Shown here piece after piece: positions 26,183-34,719 of a stretch of 64,000 nucleotides of DNA (its first letter is position 1; the number at the start of each line of letters is the position of its first letter). A program made the translations under genes and the position numbers. This DNA comes from Marinobacter salinisoli (GTDB taxonomy: Bacteria > Pseudomonadota > Gammaproteobacteria > Pseudomonadales > Oleiphilaceae). The notes beneath the pieces were generated by a model, which had not been told where the DNA came from, did no database searches, and saw only the letters and a program-made list of their open reading frames with translations. The stretch is from assembly GCF_017301335.1 (NCBI RefSeq), contig NZ_CP071247.1, positions 3,534,001 through 3,598,000 of the forward strand. Direction: 5' to 3'.

Positions 26183-26252
26183 ATTCGGGAACGGAAAAGA
26201 GTGCGACCAATCAGCCCGAAACTACCTGTTCGGTGCAAGCAAGCCCTAAAAT

Positions 26253-26268
26253 ATAAGTGTCCACTTAT
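26253..26268. promoter_or_regulatory. 16-bp palindrome, probable activator site for the PEP-CTERM gene
   Basis: ATAAGTG-TC-CACTTAT is a perfect 7-bp dyad in AT-rich DNA. It lies about 58 bases upstream of the -24 element of the predicted sigma-54 promoter, where enhancer-binding proteins usually sit. The regulator is not identified here; the PrsK/PrsR system described for PEP-CTERM organisms is a candidate by family knowledge only. Confidence 0.5.
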
Positions 26269-26325
26269 TTTACATGTCGCCCAAAACAAAATCATAACCT
26301 TCTGATAAAAAACACTTTATTTAAC

Positions 26326-26340
26326 CGGCATTTCTTTTGC
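26326..26340 (+). promoter_or_regulatory. predicted sigma-54 (-24/-12) promoter
   Basis: CGGCAT-N5-TTGC matches the consensus TGGCAC-N5-TTGC with exact spacing and two mismatches, keeping the invariant GG and GC ten bases apart. Transcription would begin near 26352, about 35 bases before the start codon of the PEP-CTERM gene. Confidence 0.6.
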
Positions 26341-26386
26341 TTATTTACCCCCTGCAAGACCCTCATTCATATGAAAAAGGAAGTTA

Positions 26387-26914
26387 ATGATGAAAAAAAT
26401 AGTTGCAGGGATTGGCGCTCTATTACTCACTCTGTCCTTCTCTACTAATGCCGGCCTTATTTACGACGAAGCTACTGATGGCGACATTGGAACTGGTCTG
26501 TCCGGTATGTCGATTTGGCGCCTCGAAGAAGGAGCCCTATCTATTCTGGGTACTGCTAACGTAGGAGATATCGACGAGATAGGCATTATCGTGAAGGAGG
26601 GTTTTGAGCTCATTTCAGGCACGTTCCAGGCTTGGTTCAGTGGCAGTGGCAATGGCAATTACAACAGCGACGGTGCCCAGACATTAGCTGGCGACCTTTT
26701 CCAGGGCGAAATCAAGAACGGCGAAACCTTTGTTGAGATCGCTCCATTCAAAATACACCGTTTCCGCACCAGCGGCTTCTATGCAGATGCAGACGTCACC
26801 TATCGCTACGACTTCAACGTCAAGGCTGTTCCCGAGCCGTCCACCCTCGCACTCCTCGCGCTGGGTGTCGCAGGCCTGGCTTCCCGCCGCGCCAGAAAAA
26901 TCGCTAAAGGGTAA
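26387..26914 (+). CDS. PEP-CTERM sorting-domain exported protein
   Basis: A 175-aa secreted protein. It has an N-terminal signal peptide (residues about 4-22), a Gly/Asp-rich beta-type core, and a classic C-terminal sorting signal: VPEPST at about 149-154, a hydrophobic helix LALLALGVAGLAS, and a basic tail RRARK. PEP-CTERM tails are handled by an exosortase, usually alongside exopolysaccharide genes; none lie in this window. Two adjacent ATG codons (26387 and 26390) follow AAGGAAG. The gene and its upstream DNA are clearly more AT-rich than the neighbours. A sigma-54 promoter and a distal palindrome precede it. Confidence 0.88.
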   Translation: MMKKIVAGIGALLLTLSFSTNAGLIYDEATDGDIGTGLSGMSIWRLEEGALSILGTANVGDIDEIGIIVKEGFELISGTFQAWFSGSGNGNYNSDGAQTLAGDLFQGEIKNGETFVEIAPFKIHRFRTSGFYADADVTYRYDFNVKAVPEPSTLALLALGVAGLASRRARKIAKG

Positions 26915-26944
26915 AACACGCCGATTTTCGTGAGATAGCGATTG

Positions 26945-26974
26945 AAGGCACCACCCTCTTCGGGCGGTGCCTTT
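26945..26974 (+). terminator. hairpin terminator after the PEP-CTERM gene
   Basis: AAGGCACC (26945-26952) pairs with GGTGCCTT (26966-26973), extended by three more pairs past one A-C mismatch, and is followed by TTCTG. It lies 30 bases after the stop codon. The T-run is short. Confidence 0.6.
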
Positions 26975-27032
26975 CTGTATCCGGGCAGATCGATTTTCAA
27001 AACCAACCCCGGCCCACGCCCGGCTCACACCT

Positions 27033-27929
27033 CTAGATCAGCCGCAAGGCTGCTTCCAGCGTTTCCCCGATTCGTGCGTTAAGCTTCAGGTCCGCCAATT
27101 CATCCGCCCGGGTCCGCCCCAGGTTCAGCGTGGCGATGGGCTTGCCCCACTCGCTCGCATAGCGACAAAACCGAAAGCCCGAGTACACCATCAACGACGA
27201 ACCCACTACCAGCAGCCCATCACTCTGGCGGAGCGCATCCAGTGCGGCTTCCACCCGCTGCCTGGGCACGAAATCCCCGAAAAACACCACATCCGGTTTC
27301 AGGATGCCGGCACATTTGGGGCAATCCGCAGGTTTGAAACCGGAGAACTCCACGTCGAGGTCGGCATCCCCATCGGGCGCGACCCCGGCACTCAGGCCGG
27401 TAAAGCCCGGGTTCAGATCAGCGCACCGGTCGTGGACTTCATCACGGGTGCAACGGTAGCCGCAGCTCATGCAGAGCACTTCATCGGCCCGGCCGTGCAA
27501 GTCGATCACCGATCGGGAACCGGCTCGCTGGTGCAGGCGGTCGACATTTTGCGTGACCACCAGCGGGCAGTGATTGCGATGCTCCAACTCCCGGATGTGA
27601 TGATGGGCAGGGTTGGGCCGGGCATCACGGATCAGGGGCCAGCCGATCAGACTGCGCCCCCAATAGCGCTGCCTGGCTTCGTGACTGTCCAGAAACACCT
27701 GATGCTGAACAGGCTGCTTGCGTTTCCACGCGCCATCGCCGTCGCGGTAATCCGGAATGCCGGAATCCGTGCTGACACCGGCGCCGGTGAGCACCATCAG
27801 TCGCGGATGGTCTCGAACGAACTCGGCAAGCAGCGCCCCGGCCTGTTCCGGCTCATGCTGAACCACTGGCTCCACGGCGTCGGGCAACCGCTGACTACTA
27901 CTGAAGGGTCGGGTTCGATGGGTTATCAC
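27033..27929 (-). CDS. Sir2-family NAD-dependent protein deacetylase (sirtuin)
   Basis: A 298-aa sirtuin. It removes acyl groups from lysine using NAD. Visible are the NAD motif GAGVSTDSGIPDYR, TQNVDRLHQRAG, the catalytic His in DLHGRADE, and two zinc-binding Cys pairs (CMSC and CPKC). GSSLMVYSGFRF and the layout resemble the SIRT4-like class. I chose GTG at 27929, 22 bases past the stop of the upstream gene, with GGGGGCGC ahead of it; the longer frame from 28046 would overlap that gene extensively. It ends a run of three minus-strand genes. Confidence 0.88.
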   Translation of the reverse strand: MITHRTRPFSSSQRLPDAVEPVVQHEPEQAGALLAEFVRDHPRLMVLTGAGVSTDSGIPDYRDGDGAWKRKQPVQHQVFLDSHEARQRYWGRSLIGWPLIRDARPNPAHHHIRELEHRNHCPLVVTQNVDRLHQRAGSRSVIDLHGRADEVLCMSCGYRCTRDEVHDRCADLNPGFTGLSAGVAPDGDADLDVEFSGFKPADCPKCAGILKPDVVFFGDFVPRQRVEAALDALRQSDGLLVVGSSLMVYSGFRFCRYASEWGKPIATLNLGRTRADELADLKLNARIGETLEAALRLI

Positions 27930-27951
27930 AGGTAGAGCGCCCCCGATAAAT

Positions 27952-28683
27952 TCAGCCCGGCTTCCGGGCGACATAAACGGTGTTGAAAGACTCCCTGTTC
28001 TGAAACGGATTGAAAAAAGTGACGACGTGGCAGGCCACATCGACAAACACTTCCCTCAGTACCGCCATAAATTCCTCATCCTCACCCTCGTTGGACCACA
28101 TGGCGAAGATTCCCTGCGGCTTGATCTGCCGAGCCATCTGGCCAATGTTGGCGACGGTATAGAAGCTGGCGTTGGAATCGTGAAGCAGGGCCCGGGGCGA
28201 GTGATCAATATCCAGAAGAATGGCATCGAAGGTTTTGCCGGGCGACTCAGGGTCAAAGCCGCCCTCTGAAGGCTCGGCGATGGCGAGATCAAAAAAGCTG
28301 CCATGCACGTACCGGCTCCGAGCATCGGCGTTTATATCCGCCCCCAATGGCACCATTTCCTGCTGATGCCAGCGAATGACCGGCTCCAGGTACTCAACAA
28401 TCAGCAACTCCCCCACCCGTTGGTGCTTGAGCGCGGCAACCGCCGTATAGCCGAGGCCAAGCCCGCCAACAACCACACTGAGGTTGTCACCCGGCGTTGC
28501 CTCCAGGCCGATGTCCGACAGCGCCACCTCGGCGTCCACAAACATGCTGGACATCAGGAACTCTTCCCCGAGCTTTACTTCGAAGATATCGCGGTTGCCG
28601 ATCGCCGGGATGCGGCGCCGACGCAGGGTGATCTCTCCGATTTCGGAGGGTTGGCTATCGATTTGCTCGAAAAGAAGTCCCAC
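27952..28683 (-). CDS. spermidine synthase-like methyltransferase-fold protein
   Basis: A 243-aa protein with a Rossmann-type core like polyamine aminopropyltransferases: EEFLMSSMFVDAEVALSD, then VVGGLGLGYTAVAAL (nucleoside-binding loop), then VEYLEPVI and AILLDIDHSPRALL. It lacks the full substrate motifs I would expect of a true spermidine synthase, so the reaction is uncertain. GTG at 28683 was chosen because GGTGAGGA lies about five bases upstream, shortening a frame that starts at 28761. It overlaps nothing and is 34 bases after DUF1415 on the same strand. Confidence 0.7.
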   Translation of the reverse strand: MGLLFEQIDSQPSEIGEITLRRRRIPAIGNRDIFEVKLGEEFLMSSMFVDAEVALSDIGLEATPGDNLSVVVGGLGLGYTAVAALKHQRVGELLIVEYLEPVIRWHQQEMVPLGADINADARSRYVHGSFFDLAIAEPSEGGFDPESPGKTFDAILLDIDHSPRALLHDSNASFYTVANIGQMARQIKPQGIFAMWSNEGEDEEFMAVLREVFVDVACHVVTFFNPFQNRESFNTVYVARKPG

Positions 28684-28717
28684 GTGTTTCCTCACCTTTA
28701 AAAATGTGATTCCCTGG

Positions 28718-29305
28718 TCAAAGCTCCGAGCTATCGCAGGTGGAGCCCCCTGAATTCCCACCAGAGTGCAAACAAGCCCTTAACACCGCCTGCATTTTTT
28801 CTACACCAATCTTTTCCATCAGCTCAATATTTCTCTGAGGAATACCATCCACATCTGGATGGTTATCAATCGCCGCCTCCAGACTGGCTTCCCGCAACAG
28901 GTGAAGCATCGGGTACGGAGACCGGTTGGTATAGTTCTCGGCAGCATCCGGCTCCGCTCCCTCGAACTGATAATCCGGATGGAAACTGGCTATCTGGTAA
29001 ACGCCTTCCATCTCAAGGTACGCAAGCAAGCCATCGGCCGCATCCAGAAATTCATTGTAGGGTCCGAATGCCTGCAATACATCCGGGTGGATCAACAATG
29101 TGGTTTCAATCTCTGGTTGGTCGTCCAGGCGACGAAGCTCAGCATGCAGATCCTGAAGCAACGCATCTTCATCCTTGGCATCAGACACCACAAATCGAAC
29201 CCGGTCCCGGACCAGCTCGCGCTTGGCAAACGGACACAGGTTGTACCCGACCACCACGTCTTCGACCCATTTTCGCGTTGTTTCAATCAGCGCTGTTTCG
29301 TTCAC
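28718..29305 (-). CDS. DUF1415 domain-containing protein
   Basis: A 195-aa cytosolic protein with the family hallmarks VVVGYNLCPFAKRE near the N-terminus (about residues 17-30), LLIHPDVLQAF, and the segment YQIASFHPDYQFEGAEPDAAENYTNRSPYPMLHLLRE seen in parts. DUF1415 is widespread in proteobacteria with no known function; the conserved Cys and His residues suggest a metal or redox role, but that is a guess. It uses a GTG start at 29305 after GAGGAATC. It leads a three-gene minus-strand run with the spermidine-synthase-like and sirtuin genes. Confidence 0.85.
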   Translation of the reverse strand: MNETALIETTRKWVEDVVVGYNLCPFAKRELVRDRVRFVVSDAKDEDALLQDLHAELRRLDDQPEIETTLLIHPDVLQAFGPYNEFLDAADGLLAYLEMEGVYQIASFHPDYQFEGAEPDAAENYTNRSPYPMLHLLREASLEAAIDNHPDVDGIPQRNIELMEKIGVEKMQAVLRACLHSGGNSGGSTCDSSEL

Positions 29306-29347
29306 ATTCGATTCCTCGTTCGGCTAGGACACAGGCAATGAAGCCTG

Positions 29348-29458
29348 ATCGGGCAAGCGAGGCGGGCTGACCAGAACTGTGCTGAGCCATGGATGGCGAA
29401 GCTCAAGCGACACAGGGATGTGCCTGAGCGGGTTCTGGACAGCCCGCCTCGCTTGTCC
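29348..29458. repeat. long structured inverted repeat (candidate repeat element or ncRNA)
   Basis: Two 24-base arms at 29354-29377 and 29432-29455 are inverted complements with 23 of 24 matches. They enclose about 54 bases that hold smaller dyads: GCCAT/ATGGC, CACA/TGTG, and TGAGC (29383-29387) that can pair with GCTCA (29401-29405), which in turn can pair with TGAGC (29425-29429). It fills the gap between DUF1415 and the ABC-F gene. I saw no second copy in the window. Confidence 0.65.
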
Positions 29459-29477
29459 AGCCCCCGTCTTAACAAGG

Positions 29478-31064
29478 TTAGAAGTAGCCCTGACTCCGCA
29501 GATAATCATCATAAGAGCCACTAAAGTCAGTCACCCCATCGGCACTCAACTCAATAATCCGCGTCGCCAGCGACGAAACAAACTCCCGGTCATGGCTCAC
29601 GAAGATCAGCGTGCCCGGATAGTTCTCCAGCGCCAGGTTCAGCGCCTCGATGGATTCCATATCCAGGTGGTTGGTGGGTTCATCCATCAGCAGCACATTC
29701 GGCTTTTGCAGAATCAGTTTGCCAAACAACATGCGCCCCTGCTCACCACCGGAAAGAACCTGCACGGATTTACCAATGTCATCACCGGAAAACAGCATTC
29801 GCCCCAATGTGCCGCGAACCAGCTGTTCGCCGCCCTTGGTCCATTGCGCCATCCAGTCGGTCAGGGTGTCATCGGCGGCAAAATCCGCGGTGTGATCCTG
29901 ATTGAAGTAGCCGACTTCGGCACTGTCCGTCCACTTTACTTCACCACCGTCCGGCTCATAGGCGCCTGCCATGCACTGCAACAGCGTGGTTTTGCCGATA
30001 CCGTTGGGACCAATGATGGCAACGCGTTCCCCGGCTTCGATCTGAAGATTCAACTTGTTGAACAAGGTTTCGCCGTCGAACCCCTTGGTCAGATCCTTCA
30101 GCGTGACAGCCTGACGATGCAGCTTCTTGCCCTGCTCAAATCGGATAAACGGGCTCACGCGGCTGGAGGGTTTCACCTCTTCCAGCTGGATCTTATCGAT
30201 CTGGCGGGCACGGGACGTGGCTTGCTTGGCTTTGGAGGCGTTGGCCGAGAACCGGCTGACAAACTGCTGCAGTTCGGCAATCTGCGCCTTTTTCTTGGCG
30301 TTATCCGCCAGCATGCGTTCGCGGGCCTGAGTCGCAGCGGTCATGTACTCATCGTAGTTGCCCGGGAACAGCCGCAGCTCGCCATAGTCCAGATCTGCCA
30401 TATGAGTACAGACGCTGTTCAGGAAGTGGCGGTCGTGAGAGATGATGATCATGGTGCTGTTGCGCGACACCAGAATATTCTCCAACCACCGGATGGTGTT
30501 GATATCCAGATGGTTGGTTGGTTCGTCCAGCAGCAGGACGTCCGGATCAGAGAAAAGCGCCTGAGCCAGCAACACTCGAAGCTTCCAGCCCGGTGCCAGC
30601 GCACTCATCGGCCCGTCATGTTCTTCCAGCGGAATGTCCAGGCCAAGCAACAGTTCGCCGGCGCGGGATTCTGCGGTGTAGCCATCCATTTCGGCGAACT
30701 GGACTTCCAGATCCGCCACGGCCATGCCGTCTTCTTCGCTCATTTCTGCGAGGGAATAGATACGGTCCCGCTCGTTCTTGACCCGCCAAAGCTCCTCGTG
30801 GCCCATAATTACGGTGTCGATCACCGTGAAGTTCTCATAAGCGAACTGGTCCTGGCGCAGCTTACCCAGCCTGCTGTTCGGTTCCAGCATGACCTGGCCG
30901 GCAGAAGGCTCCAGATCGCCACCCAGAATCTTCATCAGCGTGGACTTTCCGCAGCCGTTGGCACCGATAAGGCCATACCGGTTGCCGTTGCCAAACTTGG
31001 CCGAAACGTTTTCGAACAGGGGCCTGGCCCCGAACTGCATGGTGATATTGGCGGTGGAGATCAA
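29478..31064 (-). CDS. ABC-F family ATPase (YbiT-like translation factor)
   Basis: A 528-aa protein with two ABC cassettes and no membrane segments. Walker A motifs are GANGCGKST (about residue 35) and GPNGIGKTT (about 350). Both cassettes carry [11 protein letters not shown] Walker B motifs. The linker holds a long charged helix typical of ABC-F proteins that bind the ribosomal E site. The order and length match YbiT rather than EttA or Uup. I chose TTG at 31064, giving the usual start [11 protein letters not shown]; the frame is open to 31274 but the extra residues do not match. It is monocistronic and divergent from the parvulin gene. Confidence 0.9.
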   Translation of the reverse strand: MISTANITMQFGARPLFENVSAKFGNGNRYGLIGANGCGKSTLMKILGGDLEPSAGQVMLEPNSRLGKLRQDQFAYENFTVIDTVIMGHEELWRVKNERDRIYSLAEMSEEDGMAVADLEVQFAEMDGYTAESRAGELLLGLDIPLEEHDGPMSALAPGWKLRVLLAQALFSDPDVLLLDEPTNHLDINTIRWLENILVSRNSTMIIISHDRHFLNSVCTHMADLDYGELRLFPGNYDEYMTAATQARERMLADNAKKKAQIAELQQFVSRFSANASKAKQATSRARQIDKIQLEEVKPSSRVSPFIRFEQGKKLHRQAVTLKDLTKGFDGETLFNKLNLQIEAGERVAIIGPNGIGKTTLLQCMAGAYEPDGGEVKWTDSAEVGYFNQDHTADFAADDTLTDWMAQWTKGGEQLVRGTLGRMLFSGDDIGKSVQVLSGGEQGRMLFGKLILQKPNVLLMDEPTNHLDMESIEALNLALENYPGTLIFVSHDREFVSSLATRIIELSADGVTDFSGSYDDYLRSQGYF

Positions 31065-31255
31065 GAAAAAACCTATAGAATTAGAGGGCGGCCGTGCTTG
31101 AATGCACAGGCAGCGACGGGAAAAGCCGGCATTGTACAGGTTTGCCAGTTCAACTGTGAGACCGCAAAAGCACGGATAAAAAGGGCTTGCCTCTGACCAG
31201 GGGTCACGGCAGCATGCCCGTTCTGATGTACCCATGCATTGATAGGAGAATAACC

Positions 31256-31534
31256 ATGGCACAGGCCACTGCACGTCACATCCTGGTAGACAGCGAAGCC
31301 AAATGCGAAGAACTGAAAAAAGCCATTGAAGGTGGTCAGGACTTTGCCGAAGTAGCGAAGCAACACTCTTCCTGCCCGTCCGGCCGCAACGGTGGCGACC
31401 TGGGCAGCTTCGGCCCGGGCCAGATGGTTCCGGAATTCGACAAAGCGGTGTTCAACAGCGAACTGAATACCGTGATCGGGCCGATCAAGACCCAGTTCGG
31501 CTATCACCTGTTGGAAGTGACCAGCCGCAGCTAA
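31256..31534 (+). CDS. ppiC: parvulin-type peptidyl-prolyl isomerase (PpiC)
   Basis: A 92-aa single-domain cytosolic parvulin. [19 protein letters not shown] opens the fold, [25 protein letters not shown] forms the active-site region, and [11 protein letters not shown] closes it; all are standard for E. coli PpiC-like proteins in sequence and length. The ATG at 31256 follows TAGGAGAATAACC. Its stop codon overlaps the next start by one base (TAATG). Confidence 0.93.
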   Translation: MAQATARHILVDSEAKCEELKKAIEGGQDFAEVAKQHSSCPSGRNGGDLGSFGPGQMVPEFDKAVFNSELNTVIGPIKTQFGYHLLEVTSRS

Positions 31535-32484
31535 TGGAAGCGGTGTCTTCCCCGAACCGACCAGCTTGGCTGGGGCCTCGTGCCCTGGCCTTGCTGGTCG
31601 TTCTTTTTGTGGCCCCGTTACTATTTTTCGGTGGCCCCGAGTGGTTCAACGGGCCTTTCGGAAGCGCCGTCTGGAACCTGGGCCATATCGGCTTCTTTGC
31701 TCTGATAACGCTGGCCGCTCATCCCTGGCGATGGCTGGGGGGCTGGAAACTCTGGGCGATCCCCACGCTGGCGGTGTTTCTGGTTGGTGGCGCGATCGAA
31801 GTTGTGCAGTCGGATGTCGGGCGCGAGGCCAGCTGGCACGATATGCTGCGTAACCTGATCGGCGTCTGGATCGTTCTGGCCTGGCGTCACCGGCTCGATT
31901 CGAAACAATCAGCCCAAGCCAGTGCTCATACTGCACTGATGCTCGCCAGCACGCTGCTGCTCCTGTTCGAACTGGGAACCACGGCCGCCATCGGTGTCCG
32001 GCAGTTTAAAGTCGCCCATCAATTGCCCCAGCTCTACGATTTCAGCCACAACGACCCCACCCCTTACTGGCAAGGCGAGCTCACACCGTCGAAGGAATAC
32101 GCCGGCCCGCACGAGCAGAGCCTCCGGCTCGATTTGAACACCAAGCTGTACTCAGGCGGGTCATTGGGCAACCTGCCATCCGACTGGCGCGGCTATCAAC
32201 GGCTGCATCTGGCGTTGTTCAACCCCAATAGCGAGCCACTGCCGATAACACTGCGCATCAATGACTGGACTCACGCGTTCGGCAACAACGCGCACAGCGA
32301 TCGGTACAACACCCGGCTGACGCTGCAGCCAGGTGCGCAAACCATTACGGTGGATTTGTACGACATCGAGCAGGCACCGCGGACGCGGCGGATGGACATG
32401 GATAGCGTGTCACAGCTCAAGCTGTTCGTATCACGGCTGCCAGAGCCCACCACCATCTACATTCAGGATCTCAGGCTGGAGTGA
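31534..32484 (+). CDS. VanZ-like membrane protein fused to a C-terminal beta-sandwich domain
   Basis: A 316-aa protein. The first about 150 residues hold four hydrophobic helices with VanZ-like residues: NLGHIGFFAL, then VGGAIEVVQSDVGREASWHDMLRNLIGV, where Glu-Gln, Gly-Arg, Asp and Asn-x-x-Gly follow the VanZ pattern. After another helix (about 132-152) comes an about 160-residue extracytoplasmic part (YSGGSLGNLPSDWRGYQRLHLALFNP) that looks like a galactose-binding-type jelly roll. VanZ-domain function is poorly known. The TAATG overlap with ppiC couples their translation. Confidence 0.65.
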   Translation: MEAVSSPNRPAWLGPRALALLVVLFVAPLLFFGGPEWFNGPFGSAVWNLGHIGFFALITLAAHPWRWLGGWKLWAIPTLAVFLVGGAIEVVQSDVGREASWHDMLRNLIGVWIVLAWRHRLDSKQSAQASAHTALMLASTLLLLFELGTTAAIGVRQFKVAHQLPQLYDFSHNDPTPYWQGELTPSKEYAGPHEQSLRLDLNTKLYSGGSLGNLPSDWRGYQRLHLALFNPNSEPLPITLRINDWTHAFGNNAHSDRYNTRLTLQPGAQTITVDLYDIEQAPRTRRMDMDSVSQLKLFVSRLPEPTTIYIQDLRLE

Positions 32485-33655
32485 GCGTCCAGGGGTTATC
32501 CGTCAGCACCTCGACGCCTTGACCGGTCACCAGAATCGTCTCGCTGCAACCAATGCCCCACTGCCCCGGGATGCGCAGACAGATTGGCAAATGGAACACC
32601 ATGCCCGGTTTGAAGGTGGTGTTGCCGCCACGGGCAATGAAGCCGGAACCCTCGACCCAGGACGGCGGAAACTGCGCGCCCACGGTGTAGCCGAACACAC
32701 CAGAGAAGAATACCTTGTCGGCCAACGGCGCCAGGGCCTTTTCCGCCGCCCGGGCCGCTGAATCAAAGGTGTTTCCGGGCTTCACTGCCGCCAACAGCGC
32801 ATCTACCACCTTACGACAGCCCTCGAACACCTTCTGCATCTGAGCCGAAGGCTTGCCTGCTATCACGGTTTGCATCATCGGTGCCGTGTAGCGGTGCCAG
32901 GCCGCACCAAACTCCAGAAAGACCGGTTCATCCGGTTCAATCGGACACCGTTTGTGGTTGGCGTGGATCACACTGCTTCTGGGGCCGGTGGTTACGATCG
33001 GCTGCATGCTCATGAACTCGCTACCGGCATCCAGCAACGCCCGGGCCCCGGCGGCGGCCACCTCGTTGTCGGTGATTCCTGCCCGTACGGCGGCCACTGC
33101 AGCGCGCAAGCCTTCCGCTGTCACACTGGCACTGCGCCTGAGGAAATTGATTTCCATCTCGGATTTCACAATCCGGACCTTTTTCACCAGACCGCCGGCA
33201 TCAACGAATCGGACACCCGGCAGCCGGGCTTTCAGCCCCTCGACCACGCCGAGTCGCAACGAGCCGTGCCAGGAATCGATGCCCACCGTATCCGCCGCTT
33301 CACTCAGGGCATCAATCAGTGGCAACAGAACCTCGCCAATTCCTTCCCAGCGATACCCGGTCACGTTGTCCACCCGGGTGGTCACAATGGCCGGCCCCAT
33401 CTCGATGGAGGGCACCTGAAGCAACAGGGATGAAGTGGTAACGACCAGCGCAATATGCACAGAAACTTCGAAGGTGCTGTAGCCGGTCAGGTAAAAGATA
33501 TCGGAGCTGTCAGTGAGCAGCAGCGCGTCGATATCATCCGCTTCCATCAACTGACGGACGCGCGCAAGCCGCTGATCATATTCTTCCGGAGGAAAGGGGC
33601 ATTCACTTCCACGGGACTGAAGGGTCAGGGCCTTCTGGTACGCATTGAAATCCAT
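32471..33655 (-). CDS. M24 (creatinase/ectoine hydrolase-like) family protein
   Basis: A 394-aa pita-bread-fold protein with a creatinase-type N-terminal domain (DALLLTDSSDIFYLTGYS) and a C-terminal M24 domain (GSEFMSMQPIVTTGPRSSVIHANHK). Where aminopeptidase P has the metal ligands in D-x-G...D-x-T-R-T, this protein reads LEFGAAWHRYTAPMMQTV. The first Asp is Glu and the second is lost, so a dinuclear metal site is unlikely. That is the creatinase / DoeA-like condition, in which C-N bonds are hydrolysed without metal. The ATG at 33655 has GGAG eight bases upstream. Substrate unknown. Confidence 0.8.
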   Translation of the reverse strand: MDFNAYQKALTLQSRGSECPFPPEEYDQRLARVRQLMEADDIDALLLTDSSDIFYLTGYSTFEVSVHIALVVTTSSLLLQVPSIEMGPAIVTTRVDNVTGYRWEGIGEVLLPLIDALSEAADTVGIDSWHGSLRLGVVEGLKARLPGVRFVDAGGLVKKVRIVKSEMEINFLRRSASVTAEGLRAAVAAVRAGITDNEVAAAGARALLDAGSEFMSMQPIVTTGPRSSVIHANHKRCPIEPDEPVFLEFGAAWHRYTAPMMQTVIAGKPSAQMQKVFEGCRKVVDALLAAVKPGNTFDSAARAAEKALAPLADKVFFSGVFGYTVGAQFPPSWVEGSGFIARGGNTTFKPGMVFHLPICLRIPGQWGIGCSETILVTGQGVEVLTDNPWTLTPA

Positions 33656-33813
33656 GGGAGCAACTCCACCGTTGCACATGTGTATAACATGGACCCAAAT
33701 TCGCTTCCGAACAAATTTTTGCTCAAAAACTTTCACCAATCCCTTGGTTTGAATGGGTTGACAGTTGTCGCTGGAACGGGGCGGCTAACGCCCTTGCTGA
33801 GCCGTTGCGACAG

Positions 33814-34644
33814 TTATTGTTTTCCCCCGGCAGCCGGGGCAAGAAGGCGTACCATCTGTGAACTGACCGATTCAATCGGTTCGGAAATCGCCTGCTGAAT
33901 GCTGCTGGTCACGGTCTTGGAAAAAGCCGCCCCGGGCGCGCTCTCAAGGAAGTCCAGATAGAGGCTCATTTCCTGGGTACTGATGTCCTCATAGGTGTAC
34001 AGGTAGCTATCAAACACCTGCTGGCCCACCACGCCTCGCAGGGTGCTGCGCTGATTTTCGATCGCCTGGCGCAGTTCCTGCTGGCTCATGGCCCCGGGAC
34101 TGAATGCGGACATGGCAGTGGCCAGCCCCAGCTGCACAGCAATGGTGGTATCCACCGCGCTCTCGGTGGCGCGGGCCGCTCGATCGTAGCGTTCGAACAT
34201 CCGGCTTCGTTCGGTATTGCGGTATTTTTTACTCAGCTCGGGCCCCTGGGCCTGAATTTCTTTCCAGACCGAGGGCGCGGATGCCGCGATTTCCGCTTCG
34301 GCAATCTTCCGGGCTACCGGTGTTTTATACCAGTCATGAACCGACGCCAGCTGATCCGGGGTCAGGTTGTTTTCCAGGTTGGCAACGATCTGCTGTTCGA
34401 TGTCGGCATCCCGAAAACTGTGGCTGACCACCTGCCCGATGGTTGCCGTGACCATCGGTGGCATTTGCCCTACCCGGGCAAGCCCGTCTTCAATGCCCTG
34501 CTTCATCATCGCCGGATAATGGGCCACGATGTCATCGATGGGAGACGCCGTCAGAACCTGCTGTGCACTAGGGGCGGCTACTGCCTGACCGGCCACCATT
34601 GCCGCAGCAACTAAAAGAGGTTTAATTAGAGCGCGAGGTTTCAT
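33814..34644 (-). CDS. DUF2059-like exported protein with duplicated motif
   Basis: A 276-aa protein with a signal peptide ending near AVAA (residue 24). The mature part is helical, with the segment LTPDQLASVHDWYKTPVARKIAEAE (about 93-117), typical of DUF2059-like periplasmic proteins, and a second diverged copy ISTQEMSLYLDFLESAPGAAFSKTV near residue 225. No enzymatic motif is visible. The gene stands alone between the M24 gene and the SLT-like gene, with about 75 bases upstream for its promoter. Confidence 0.7.
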   Translation of the reverse strand: MKPRALIKPLLVAAAMVAGQAVAAPSAQQVLTASPIDDIVAHYPAMMKQGIEDGLARVGQMPPMVTATIGQVVSHSFRDADIEQQIVANLENNLTPDQLASVHDWYKTPVARKIAEAEIAASAPSVWKEIQAQGPELSKKYRNTERSRMFERYDRAARATESAVDTTIAVQLGLATAMSAFSPGAMSQQELRQAIENQRSTLRGVVGQQVFDSYLYTYEDISTQEMSLYLDFLESAPGAAFSKTVTSSIQQAISEPIESVSSQMVRLLAPAAGGKQ

Positions 34645-34719
34645 AACACTATCATCTCGTTGTGTGCCTTCCTTTGTTTATGGCACGAGTTATGCCAAAT
34701 CGGCAAGTGATCCCAATTA

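Noticed and set aside
29379..31196. 605-aa plus-strand frame opposite the ABC-F gene
   Set aside because: The minus strand encodes both Walker motifs and two [11 protein letters not shown] boxes; the plus frame only mirrors its codons and runs through the intergenic inverted repeat.
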